A stretch of DNA of 64,000 nt, taken from positions 29,313,571 through 29,377,570 of the forward strand of contig NC_133930.1 in NCBI RefSeq assembly GCF_964199755.1, in the 5' to 3' direction. Below are positions 45,941-59,200 of this stretch, piece after piece; positions within the stretch are counted from its first letter, which is position 1, and the number at the start of each line of letters is the position of its first letter. The position numbers and the translations under genes were made by a program. Origin of the DNA: Larus michahellis. Lineage: Eukaryota > Chordata > Aves > Charadriiformes > Laridae. The notes under the pieces are model-generated. The model did not search any database. It had not been told where the DNA came from and saw nothing but the letters and a program-made list of their open reading frames with translations.

Positions 45941-48900
45941 TAAATGTATTCCTGATCTCTGTTTTACCTCTAGTATCTCACAGGCAAGTTTTGCCCTTCT
46001 TTCAGAATATACTTATTCTTTTATTTGCTGTTATCAATGTGCTTACTAGTTATCTTGGTGGGGTAAGTGGTCATTTCTGCTTTGAACCTCCAGTAACTAA
46101 GAGAAGACGTACCTACTGTGAATTTGCAAGACTTTTTTTGTTAACTTAAGTGAGGATTAGATCAGATTCCAAATGCCTGCCTTATTTTGAAATGGGTTTG
46201 CATGCTAGCAAAAAATACTGGTTTATTCCACACCTCTCTACAAAAGGTTCTGTCTCTAAAGCAGAAGAGTTATTAGACTGGATTTGAGGATAATGGCTCT
46301 GGTGAACTTTTGGATAAAAAGTCAGCATTTTTTAAAATTCAATTTTTGAATAAAAAGTCTGCTTTTTTTTTTAATGTTCAGTTGACTTTATTCTGGATTT
46401 CCACCCGCTAGAACACTTTCCTTCTGAAAACAATTCATCTTTGACCAGTGAGAGCTTGAGATTTCTTGTGTTGTGGAAATAGAAATTACCTTTAGGCTGT
46501 AAAATGATGCACAGAATCATCACTAATGAGAAATCAAGTCATGATCTCTCGGTTTCATAATTCTACACCCTTTTGCAGGGACAGCAGAAATAAAGGAGAT
46601 TAACTAGTAGAATTTACCTGGCAACTTGAAATGCCCTCAAGGTCGTAGAAAAAGGCATTATCAGCTCTCACTATGCCTGAGCTTGAAGCTTTCTAAATTG
46701 GTGATTTTGTAAGTTTTTCCCTATAAGTTACTGTTAGCACATCTAGTGCTAACCGGTAATCCCTTGACTACCTTCCTTCCTTAACATTTTTATCCTGTGG
46801 ACACTGCTCAGCCAGTTGAAAGGAGCTGTGTTTTTTTTTTTTTTCTTAATTTTTATTATTTTATAAGGACAATTTCTGTTTGGTACTTGTGAGCAGAATG
46901 TAATATTTTCTGCTTTTATTACACTCACTGCAGAGGTAAAAATGCTTACTTTGCTATGAATAAGTCTGAGCCATAAATTCCTGATTCTGTAAGTATCTCC
47001 AAAAGTGTTTAGTGTTTCTGTTGGGAGTGGTGTTGCTGAAGAGCAGGACCCTTCTCGTGGGTGGGAGGAGTCATTCGTTGTGGGTGCTTTTCTAAGCCAC
47101 TCTGTTAAAGCAACAAAAGCGTTGGAGAAAACACATTTTACGTAAGGTGTAAATTTTTACATAACACACATTACAAAGCACATAAAGATTTTATGTCAGG
47201 AATGTAAACAAATTTGTTGTAATTTAAAAGAACCTTGGGCACTGGCTAAAGTTTCACTTTTCAAAAGTGCTCAGGCTAACTAGATTTTGCCTAGCCAAAA
47301 ATACGTTTCAAATGCAGCGAGACGCTTTTCATTTTTTCAAACTCTGTCCTTTATCCAGTTGCCATTAGAGGGAGTTTTAACTTACTTGAGAGCTGAATGT
47401 GCTTGTTAATCAGTTTAGCGGCCAGACCAAGCTAAGCAGCTTTTACCCAGAGTAAATGGAGTGAAATTCTTCACATTTCATATTTGTTTGCTTTCACCAC
47501 AGCTTCCTTCTTTGGCTTAGATGAACATTAAATGTTAACAAGGGGGTTTAATTTAAGCAGTGTTTCCTTTGTTATTAAAAATATGATTTGTTGTGTTTTT
47601 CATGCTGCTGGCATAAACTAGGATGACAGATGAAAGAGAGTTCAGCAATCTATGTAGTGAACCAATATTGCATACTGGAATTAATCCCGCATAAATATTT
47701 TTTTGCCTGACAACGTGTGCATCTAACAATGTCCAATTTCACATCTGAAATATTTTTTCCAGGAAGTCACTTGTCTTTATTTGTCTCTTAAAAAAAAGAT
47801 CAGAGAAATCAAAACCCTCCAACAGACTGACATCTTTTGACCTTTTAAGGAGCCAGTTGAACTGAACAAATTAATACTCTGGAGATATGTCAAACAATAA
47901 TATATACATACATATACGTACACACACACTTACATGCATAATATATGTATGTTCCAGATAGATTTGTTCAAATTCCAATCATCAGAAGAGGGGTGACATT
48001 TCTATTACTATTTGAAAAAACGTGACCCTGGAGGTGACACTTGGGCAAATAATTTGCTTCTCTTAAAAAATTAGTCTCACTGGAGTCAGCATTTGGCCAC
48101 CCTGTCTTGCTGCCACTTGCTCATGTCTTGCTTCAGTTCCATTAGCTATTTGGCCCATACTTAGTTTCCTTTTATTTCATAGACCCTGGACCTTACCTCT
48201 CATGCATCCCGAAAGCTTGTTGCACCCAAATTGTCTTTTCCTTTCCTTTGTTAAAAACTTGTATAAAGCCTATTGTTCATGGAGAGGATGATTAATAGCT
48301 TGAGCAAGACAGCGTATACACAGACAGCGTGTGATTTTCTGCACACATCTTTGTAGTGGATGTACAGCCCTCTTGCCTGTTTCAGCTGTCCGCTTCTCTA
48401 GAGTAGAAGTAGTGACTTGTCCGCTGTGGAAACTCATGGAGAAGAGGAGAAGTCATTGTTCTGAATCTGTCTAGAACTTACTGCTAGGCAGCATCTCCCT
48501 GGCAATGAGTGATCTGGTAAAATATCCTATGCTCATTTAGGCTCCCTGCTTCTTAAATACAATTTTCATAGCATTTGTTGGGTGTGTGAATGCTTGTACC
48601 TCCTGTACAGTGTGACAAGTTTTCTCTGAGTACAAGGCACACCTTTGCACTGTGCTCTTGGACGTCAGGTTGCATTTCCCTCTGGTCCCCTTCTGACCTC
48701 AATTTTTCTTATGTGATGGTGGAACACACTTGTTGGGAAGCTCAGCTTTAGAGTTGGGACAGGGGGTCAAGAACCCGTGCTGGCTGTGGATCACAAAACG
48801 GTTGTGGAAAGGACTACAAAGAACAGTTATTCTCTTGGTCTGCAAAATAGTAAGCCTGTCTGACGGCATTGTCAGAGACAACCCACTACTAGTTGGACGT

Positions 48901-51560
48901 CCAGGCCTTCCATGTGCATTCTGAGGCAAAAAATTTTTACAGGTGTACAGAGGTGTATAAGCGTACAGAACTAGAGGAACTGGGAGTTAACAGTACCCCA
49001 GAGAGCGCCCAGGTTTACTACCTGGCGTGGTGGCAAGGAATGGGCAGCAGTGGCCTCATTTGAAGAAGGGATAGGTTATTAGCAGCTGCTGCAGAGACAG
49101 CGCTTCTCCCTCCATGTAGCACAGGAGAATTGAGATGGGGACTGTGGTGGTGGTGGGAGAGTCCCTGCTCAAGAGGCATGGGTTGCTGACTTTCTCTCAG
49201 GTGGTGGCTTCCCAGAGGTGACTGCACCAGCACTGCTGGCTTGCCACAAAGCCTGCCTTAAAACTGTCATTTGTCTTCGACATCTTTGAATCAGCATATC
49301 CAGCTGCTGGGCCTTAGGTCAAGGCACAGAGTTTGGTGAGATGGCTGGATAATCCAACACGAGTCATTCAGCTGATGTCAGGACTGAAATGCCTGTGAAA
49401 TGTGTTTGCATTCTGAGCAAGACTTAGCCCTGTGCTGTCTGCTTGTCCTTCTGCTATGACAAAGACCTCTCTGAGTTTCGCAGTCTGAGCTCCTCATCTC
49501 TTTGGAATCATAAAAGCAAGTCACTTTGTGGCCAGCTGTGAAGGCACAAGTCCCTGCAGAGTCAATGGCTCCAAAGTGTGAACATTAATCAGCTCCCAGT
49601 TGTTATTGTTCTGGAATTAGACAATTTGACACTCTCTCCATTTCTTTATTTTAAGTGTAGAACAGGGAGGTATGTTCTCATTTTGATTTGGCAGCTCGTT
49701 TGCACAATCAAGGCTTTCAGTTCCTGTACCCAACACTTTCCATTCTGCTGACCTTGATGTGAAAGCTGGCACCAGGAGTCATTGCCCGTGATGGATGAGA
49801 TTCTCGCTGTATCACTAAGTCCCTTCTCTGAATTGTTGCCAGATGAAAAGCATAAAGTACACATAACTTTAACTCAGATAGTAGTGATCAGCCATTTTCT
49901 GTTTGCTTGCACTGAAACCAAGACAAAGTGTGGCTTATGCAAGAAGGGCTGCTGGGGAAGCATGTGTGGGCAGGTGGAAACCAGTGGCAGGAATGTCAGT
50001 GTGACTGGGGAAACAGGAACCAGTTGGTCTTTTATGAGAGGAAGCATCACTCTTCATAAATAATGAAAACATGCGAATTGGGAAAAAAATCAAATCATTC
50101 AATGTTGTCACTTCCCTCTCTTCCTGTCCCCAACACCAGCTCTTTGTGAACAAGCTACAATGATTTTTCTGTCCAGAAATGGGTCAGAAATCAGATAGAT
50201 GGTCTGCAGCCATCCTTTTGTTGTAATTTGGAGTTGATAGCCCAAAGCCAGTGAGCCCTTCTGTTATTGTGACCCATCGCCTGCAGTATGGGGGCTGATG
50301 GTGCTGCTCCATGGCCACAAACTGAGGGTAGGAGTCTACCTCTCACCTCAAACTCAGAGCTCCAAACCGCATGAATGTGTGGCCGTTTGGGTCTCCGGGA
50401 TGAAAACTCAGCATCTAACCTGTCTGTTACTATAGAACATGCTACTGTGTCTAGTTTTTGTTGACAAATAAGATCTTCCACAGTGACCAACAGAAAAGAA
50501 AGGTGTGATGCATCATATTCAGTTATGTTGAGATACTATGCGGAAAAAATTGGAAGAATTAAAAATTATGTTGCAGGAGGGCAGTGGCCCTTTTCCCGAC
50601 TTTTGTAAAAAATAATTACAGCTGAAATCCACCCAAGGGAAAAATGAAAAACTGCACAGGCAAGCCTTACTGGTGTGTACACCATTGGAGCCTACTAAGG
50701 TATGTACTTACCCTTGCAAGGTGGAGCCTAGAAGTAAATGTAGAAGAGGTTTTAGGAATGCCAGATTTCACAGTCACAGAATCTGTCTGACAGCCTCTAT
50801 AACTCACTGTAGTTGGCCAAATCTGGGCTTACAGGAGTGACTATATTTTTCACTCATTCCTTGGCAATCCAGATGGGGAGGAAACAGGTAGGTTGAACTA
50901 GTACCACGTATGATGTACAGTTTTTATATTTGTGTATTGAGAACCAATAGTGGCATCCATTACACCCTGCCTGGTTTTCATGCACCCATTTTATTTCTAC
51001 ACAAAGAGCCTCCTACATGAGCCATGGCCAGACTCCACTTTTCTAAGTCAGACAGAAAACATGGGTGAACCGTCCACCTTCAGAGAAGGCTTGCCTCTGG
51101 GTCATGAAAAGCACACTGGGAGCTGTTCCTCAGTAGAAAGATGTTGTAAGTTGCCATAGAATTGTTGGATCATAGATTTAGAAATACTAGGGCTATGTAT
51201 ACAGACAGGAAAACAAAATCTAGGTGTAAAACACATATATGTAAACCCAACACTTTTTGGGCAATTTTAGACTTGCAGCAGCGTAAGCATGAATGAAGAC
51301 CCGAAAAATAATAATCAGAAGATCTTAGTAAGTGACTTGGAGGTGACAAATGCACAGGAACCTTACACTTGAACCTGTGTGTAAAATAACATCTTATTTA
51401 ATCTTTCATTTAATTTAGAAACTTTATTTACACTTGTTACCATCTGAGCTGTCCTTACCTTGTAGAGCAGTACTACTTCCTCTACTATATCCTCAAACAC
51501 GTTTATTAATTGGAACTTAGGGCTACGTGATAGAACCGTAGGGTAGAACCATGGTGGCAC
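45941..51560. other. Region downstream of DMRT2
   Basis: 5.6 kb of AT-rich sequence. A short (TA)/(CA)-rich microsatellite-like patch lies at 47898-47950. No gene recognised. Confidence 0.65.
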
Positions 51561-51589
51561 AGAGGCTGGATGGCAGTTCTGGAGAGCAC

Positions 51590-52195
51590 GCACCCCCACC
51601 CCTGCCCATAGCAGCTGAGCCACAGCAGGTTTCTCAGGGTTGTGTTCAGTTAGGTTTGAATATCTCTAAGGATGGAGACTTCACAGCCTCTCTGGGCAAC
51701 ACGCTCCAGTGTTTGACCACCAGCACTGGAGAAAAAATTTATTCTGTTTAGAGGGAATTTCCTGTATTCCAGTGTATGTCCGTTGTCCCTTGTGTTCTGG
51801 ACACCACAAGATCTGTTGTCTTTGCTCCCACTGTCTTTGCTCCCAATATCTATACACAGTGATAAGGACCCCCTAAGCCTTCTCTTCTCCAGGCTGGACA
51901 CCCCGAGTTCTCTCAGCCTTTCCTGATAAGAAAGATGGTGCAGTCCCTTAATCATCTTCAAGGGGCCTTTCCTGGACTCAATCCAGCATGTCCTTTTGCA
52001 CAGGGGACCCCAGCACTGGACACAGTACTCCAGATGGCTCTCACTGGGGCTGAGCAGGGAGGAGGGATCACCTCCCTCCACATGCTGGCAACACTCTGCC
52101 AAATCCAGACCAGGATACTGTTGGACATACTTGTTGAAGAGCACACTGCTGCCTTCTGGTCAACTCAGTGTCCACCAGGACAACCCTGACTCAGG
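51590..52195 (-). mobile_element. CR1 LINE fragment, decayed
   Basis: The minus strand encodes scraps of CR1 ORF2 C-terminus: [40 protein letters not shown], ending near SILRDIQT. The typical 3' tail with ATTCTATGAT repeats is missing and several indels are present. Older than the copy beginning at 52573. Confidence 0.8.
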
Positions 52196-52572
52196 ACACG
52201 CCATGCAGGATTTACATTTTGCAATACTACTGTGATCTGCACATGGATTAAATAGACTCTTCTCTGTTAAATCATTGCGTACCAGATTCACGATGAAGTA
52301 GGTGCAAAAAGAAATGATTCCCTATGACTTTAGGACTGCAGGGTCTGAAAAGAAAATGAAAAAGAATAGTTGTGAAATTCTGAAAGCATGACAACAACCA
52401 TACTGCAAACCTATGCAAATCTGAGATTGAGGTGATGCTAAAATTTTAGCTCAGGGTGAAGATGAAGTAGTTGTGCAGAGCATGACTAAAAAGATTTATG
52501 TGAGGAAGGGCTGAGTTCCCTCAGCTTCAGACATAATGTCCACTTCGTCACTCACAGTGCGATATTACCCAT

Positions 52573-53235
52573 ATCACAGAATCAGAGAATCACAGAATGG
52601 TAGGGGTTGGAAGGGACCTCTGGAGATCATCTAGCCCAACCCTGCTGCCAGAGCAGGGTCACCTAGAGCAGGTTGCACAGGAATGTATCCAGGCATGTTT
52701 TGAATGTCTCCAGAGCTGGAGACTCCACCACCTCTCTGGGCAGCCTGTTCCAATGCTCTGCCACCCTCAAAGTAAAGAAGTTCCTCCTCATGTTTCAGTG
52801 GAACTTCCTATGTTCAAGTTTGTGCCTGTTACCTCTTGTTCTGTTGCCGGGCACCACTGAAAAGAGCCTGGCCCCATCCTCCTGACACCCACCCTTGAAG
52901 TATTTAGAAGTGTTGATAAGATACCCCCTCAGTCGTCTTTTTTCCAGACTGGAGACACCCAAATCCCTCAGCCTTTCCTCATAAGAGAGGTGCTCCAGTC
53001 CCCTAATCATCTTGGTAGCCCTTTGCTGCACCCTCTCCAGCAGTTCCCTGTCCCTCTTGAACCGGGGAGCCCAGAACTGGACACAGTACTCCAGGTGCGG
53101 CCTCACCAAAGCAGAGTAGAGGGGGAGGATGACCTCCCTCCACCTGCTGGCCACACTCTTCTTGATGCACCCCAGGATGCCATTGGCCTTCTTGGCCACA
53201 AGGGCACATTCTTGGCTCATGGTCATCCTCTTTCA
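52573..53235 (-). mobile_element. CR1 LINE fragment with 3' terminus
   Basis: On the + strand it begins with the inverted CR1 tail (ATCACAGAATCAGAGAATCA) and GGTTGGAAGGGACCTCTGGA, then the ORF2 C-terminus on the minus strand ([60 protein letters not shown]). 5'-truncated at about 53235. Lies about 380 bases from the previous CR1 in the same orientation but differs in sequence, so these are separate insertions. Confidence 0.93.
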
Positions 53236-56200
53236 TAAATGCACTGAGAAAACAGGAGTCTCATTATCATAGCTTAAAATGATTTCCATTCTGACTCTGG
53301 CAAATGGTCTAGGGTTCTAGTTCAGGAACAAAGGGCTTCATACTGAAATTGATTTGTCATTAATCTGCCTGTAGGATGTGCCTGGAGGGAGCTGGTAGCC
53401 TGCTTACTTTGGGAAACTATCTTGGTATGGCAGAAAGGTACAGAGAAAAACAAGACCAAAACTGACAAGGAGGCCTTTGCCTGGCAGCTGGTGGGTCAGC
53501 CCCACTTGACTTCCACTTTTTCCTTGCCGGCCATTGAGAAGGTGGGGAATGGCAGGAGGGCCCTGTACAGAGCCCGGCACTTGCCCACTTCCCACAATGC
53601 CTGCTGCTGCCGGGCAGGGAGAGCACAGACATGGCCTAAGGGACAGCCAGCTGTCCCCATGCTGGTGGATGGGTGGCAGCCAGCTTTGGAGCACTCTGAC
53701 AGAGCTTTTCCAGCCAAGAAGCTTTAGCTTTTTCAGACAGAGGAGTATCCCCTGATGCAAAACTGCTTGCTTACAAAGCTGCTGTGTCCTGCGTGAGTAG
53801 CAATTCTGGGATAACAGTTTGCAGATGTAGCAGTAAGGGGGCATGCTCTGCTGGGTACGGTGGCTTTAGGCAGAGGCTCTGCAATGCAAAGAAGTAAGAG
53901 GAAAAAAGTTTCTGGGATAAACCTCTTCTCTTCAGTCCATTAAATTCCTTGCTCAGAATTAGACGAGAGTGACTCAGGGATTTTGAACTAAGAACAACTG
54001 AGAGTAAACCCACGAGGCCGTAAGCATTATTTGTAATAATTTAACCTCAAAGCAATGATGGTGTAGTTAACCATAAAGGGGTTTGTGTCTAACAGAGGAG
54101 GATATGAGCAGAAGGTTATGCTGAGTGCATGATCTTCTGTAATTTATGGCATCCAGTAATAAGTCCAGGCTTACAGAAAGGAAAGCATACACATGTTAAC
54201 AACAGGGTCCCTGTAGCAACGTCTTGATTCGGCTTCTGCTGTTACCCCTACACAGTGTGCTCAGAGTTGCCTTGTTTGTGGGAGCAGCATGGGAAGGGGC
54301 AGGGGGAACCTCTGCAATGCAGTAACAAAAGAGAACTTATCTTTGCATTCCCCTGCACCTTACTCACACTGCACAACAGCGCACACCTTGCTCCTCACAG
54401 CACCAAAGCACACCCGTGGTGGATACGGATTGATACTGTTCCAGCAGGTACAGGAGACGTAGAAGACTGGCATGAGTTTTCTTAGCTGGCTTTGCTTTAG
54501 CTTTTACTTGGCACTCACTTTGCCACTTGCACGTGCAAATCAAGCCCTTCGGCAAGTGACACATTGCTTGAAGCTGGAGTCCCAGCAGAAGGTTGTCTTT
54601 GAGTTAGATTCTCTGTAGCCCAACTAATAAAAGTAGGGCTCCTCCTACCACTTTTTTTTCCTGGCATGGAGACACCTGTACAGTATACCTTCTCTAGCCA
54701 ACTGGCTGTATCTGTGACACTTGTTGAATTTGCTATCTTTGAGACTGTGGCTTTCTGGAAATGTAGATGAAGTAGTTTCAAAAGTGGAGAGAAGTAGATG
54801 TAATATGTTTTGGGTAACCAGGCTAAAAAAAGCTCGTTCTCATTTGTTTTCCTTGTCATCCTCTCCCACACATTTTATCTCATATACCTTTCTAAGCTCC
54901 TGCCTTTCCTGTCACACGTAATATCCCCTTCTGTCTAGGACATACCCGTGACTCCTCCAACGTAAGTCCTGAGGTCCGTGCTTCACTTTACACATGGCAG
55001 CTGCTGAGTACCAGCACTATTCATTGTGCTCAGGATTGGGTTCTTGTGCTGCAAAACAGCATACCCTAGAGTGACTCGTAAAGGCTTTCCACAAAGTAAC
55101 CAGCTCAGCGTGCTCGTGCGGAAGCTGCAAAATAAACAAGGAATAATAACATATCTCCCACAGCTGGGAAATGCCACATGTGGATGAGGATAATCCATTC
55201 ATTAGGTTCTGAACACAAAGTCCCACCAGAGAGTATCATAAATCCATGTGATGTCCCTGAACGCTGGATTTTTCATTTGGGCATATGAAGGAACTGAAAA
55301 ATGTGTAAAATGAAAATCACATGTACTCCAAAGCAGCTCCATAGCACTGGAAGCTGGTAACATCTGAAAGTGAGTAGGCAAAACTGACACATAAAGATGT
55401 GCTCTGAGCCAATTTACAGCAAAGGGTAAAGATCATACTGCATCTGAGTCAGAACAGGGCAGGCACTACTCCCTAGTGACTGCACATCCGAAGAGTCTCT
55501 TGTGTACTGATTATACCAGAAAATGTATGGAATACATTACAATTATGAATGTTCCTCTGACATGTTATTTCAGAAAAGACCATGAGAGTAGAATAAAATA
55601 TAGGGCTCAGTCTTTCAACCTGCAGTCATAACTGGCCCAGTTTCCATTGCTGTCAAAGATGAAGCTGAGATGTTTGTCTCTACACAGCCGCTTGCTAGAA
55701 GAGGCAAGTATTCTGACAGAATGAAGGTTTTCAGCAAGAGCAGTTGCAAGCTTTTCTAAACACCTTGCTTTCTGGTGCTTGTATGGACTTAACAGCTGAA
55801 TCCAGAGGGCAGGTCTCCAAAACGCTTGTATGGTGCATTCTGCAGTTGCATACTTGAGCGTGCTTAAATGGAAGTGTTTTATCTTCAAAGTGTAGTGCCA
55901 TTGGTTTTCTCAAGAGCTTTCAAAATGTGGTCTGAATCTTCCAAAAAAAAAAAAAAAGAAAAAGATTAACTCAGTCTGATGTTTTATTATGCAGCTGATC
56001 TGATTAATTCCTTCTTACAGTAGTTTTGGACCATTCTGTCCTTACTGTTGTTTTATATTGAGGAAACGCATTCTTGTGTTAAGCAAATATACTATGGTGT
56101 TTGGGAAATTAAAATGATGAGGCAAAAATCTGAGGTACAGGACTTGGAGTGCAATGAAAATGAAGGCCATCTGCTGTGCCATCCACTGTGCATCTTACTG

Positions 56201-59200
56201 CTAATAAAGTCTACTAAAAGAAGATACAGTGAGTGTTGGGACTGATGTTTGGACCAAAAGGAAGGCCAGAAATCCTGTGTTCAGCATATCCCAGGTGACA
56301 GTGCATGCCTGTAAAAGAAAGTCAGCTAACTTTTGCCAAGCCATCTTTAGAGAACATCAACATTGCAAATCTCTTTCTGCTTTTTAAAGTCTTCTTACGT
56401 TAAAGATTTTAAATGGACAAATGAGATGTGTTGATGGTGTAGAAACTATCACCATTTCCAGCCCTGCTTGGCAGCTCCTTGCTTTGACAGGGGGATTGGC
56501 GACTGGTTAGACTGGGTGGGAAGTAAATACAGGCTGTCTGCTTCTAAGAAAGGGGCAGAGCAACTCTGAAGGAGACGGTGATGGTGTCCATCGGTCTCTG
56601 CCAGGTGAAGAGTTCAAACTCATGAAGCCAGGAGACAGGGAGCATCTAGCATGATAATACGTGGGAGCCTCTGGATGTTTTGGGTTTTTTTTTTAGGAAA
56701 AACTTTTACCCAAGAGAAGTGTTGCATCTCAGAAATTCAGCCGGGGCCAACCGTATCTGGTGAGCTTTTGCTAGTCGTTCCATATCTGAGTGGATTGTGT
56801 ATAACTTGGTTTAGACAACTAAAAGATGGCTTCAATATTTCAGCTTGCTTTTTCCAGACTACAGGATGACAACCTCCTGTGCAAGCAGGATTTCTCTCTC
56901 TGCTTCGGACAACTCAGTGGTGAGTTTGTGGGCAGGTCGTTTGGCCATTTGCCCTGGTGAGTCTGGGAAAAGAGGCAAGAACTCCCAAAGGTCTGGATCA
57001 CTGTGTGAGGGTCTGCAGTGGCTTGGCCCTGGATGCACTGCAGGTGTGCCGTGTGACCCGAGGGCTCAGTTCTGCTCCCAACAAAGCTGTTGCTGAAACT
57101 CCTTTCTCCGTTCCTCACCTGCAAGGTGGGACGGGGCACTTCACAAACAAGGACAGGTGTGATGGGGTAATGCCCTGGTGCCATGGAAGTTTTGTCAAAG
57201 GCCTGGTTAATGCATTGGCTTCTGGGTGTGGAGAGGAATTGGCTGATGCAGCTGTTGTAACAGAGTGTGTCCTTGCCAAGCTAGCAGCCTGATGTGCCAC
57301 TTCTTCCTGCTGGGAAGAAGCACGTGCTGACTTACAAATTCTTAAAAATACGTATTTTCACCTCCATATATATAGATCACTGGATTAACAAAGTAATGCG
57401 AGACCTTCCCGGTCCACCCACAGCATATACAGGGTTCCAGAACATGGACAATCTTCCTAGGCAGAGGGAGCACGGTGCGCTGTGTCTTGCCTAACAGGAG
57501 AGACTTCCCTGTGGGATGTGCTTTGGGAAAGCTGGTTCACCTTTTTGGTCTCTCCTCCACAGCCTCCTGCAGAGGGTAGAGACACCTTGCTAAGCTTGGC
57601 AAACTTCAGTAATAAACACTGTGTATGCTTTTTTGCTATGAAATCTTGAAGTACTTTGTAAGGACTCTAACAGGCCCCAGCCCCTGAGGAGGTACTGTGG
57701 CAGTTCAGGGGGAGAGTGGGGACCTTTGGCTGCTGTGATTTCGGGTGGCTTCTGGGGACAGCAGGGCAAAGCAGGCTGCAGGAGGGACCAGGACAGATCG
57801 CTTGCCTTGAGCTGTCCTCAAGTGGCCATCAGGGGCTGATGTGAGGTGTGGAGGCTGGTCTTGCAGGCTGCCCAGCACCATACCCCAAGGCAGAGCCACA
57901 TCCAGACACCCAACACAGGCATTTCGACTCTCTTCTCTCACCGCTAACCCACACCCTCTGCGGTAAAGCAACCTTAACCAAAGATAATAAAAACAAGCTT
58001 CCACATGCTGTAATCGCTAGACATATTCCCTCTCAAATGGGACATGTAGATGAAAAGAGTGAAGGACAAGCCAGGGATAAGAAAGGAGCCATGTAAAATC
58101 ACTTTAGCATGTGGCTGCTAACATCGAAATCCTCAACATTTATTGCATGGCGCTTGGTAATGTAGTTTGGCCTTCAAATGCTTTGGAGAGTTAGCAGAGG
58201 GACAAGCAGGCCCCTGGTAAGAAGCCTGGCTTGGAGCTGGCTGGAACATGCTGCAAAATGTGCAGTGCTCAGTGAAATTTCTTCAGGACTCACCTTAAAA
58301 GCAGCAAGCTGAATACTGAACCCTCACTGAACTTTGACTGAAGTGTTTACTTTAGTGCAATCAAGTGACCGGAATAATGATAATGATAATCATCATCATC
58401 ATCTTTGCCATTGCATTTTCATTGCAACAAAAGCTAGCTAGATACTCTCAAAGCTTCTTGGAAGGACTTCCTTATAATTTACACTCCATAGCCAAAATAC
58501 AGATTCTGATGCACTGGTACCATACATCTGTTCTCCTGACTTTTTAACCATAGAGTGCTAGTTTATTGCTGAGCTTAAGGATAAAAGAAGCAAGAAATGA
58601 AAGTAAAAAAAAAAAAAAAAAGAAAAAAAAAGAAGTTTCCTCTCCACTAAGTACATTCAGATGTCAGCCTCCAAAAGCCCTATACAGTGTTTCATTCACG
58701 GATTATTTTACCTTCCTGCTTATGAGGCAATGTTGTTATCAAATAGGTTTAATCACAAAAGGGCTGGGTTTTAGAATGGGGAAGCGTTATTTGCCAGTAT
58801 TGTCAATAAAGTAAATTAAAAATAGCTGCTGTGTATCAGCACTAGCGTTTCTAAACTTCCAAAAGTACAGATTTGTGAAATAACCATTCTTGAGCGTACC
58901 TTCAGTCCTTTTTCGGGTAAAAGTTTTCAAGGATATCAAGGTTGGAGACAGAAGTCCAACAGTGATTCATGCTACACATGAATATACACCTGCTCTAAAG
59001 AAATACTGGTACTGTCAGCTGTTGTCTAGAGGGAAATGTAGCTGAGCACAGGACAGCCTTTCAAGTTTGTGCTATCTTCCAGAATGAAAGAGAATAAACC
59101 TTTCAAGAGCTCCCAAGAAAACAAATTATGTGTCAGTGTCTACCTTTGGCAGGTACCCACTGTGCATGTTCCCACCCCAGAAGGTGTTCAAATGTGGCAT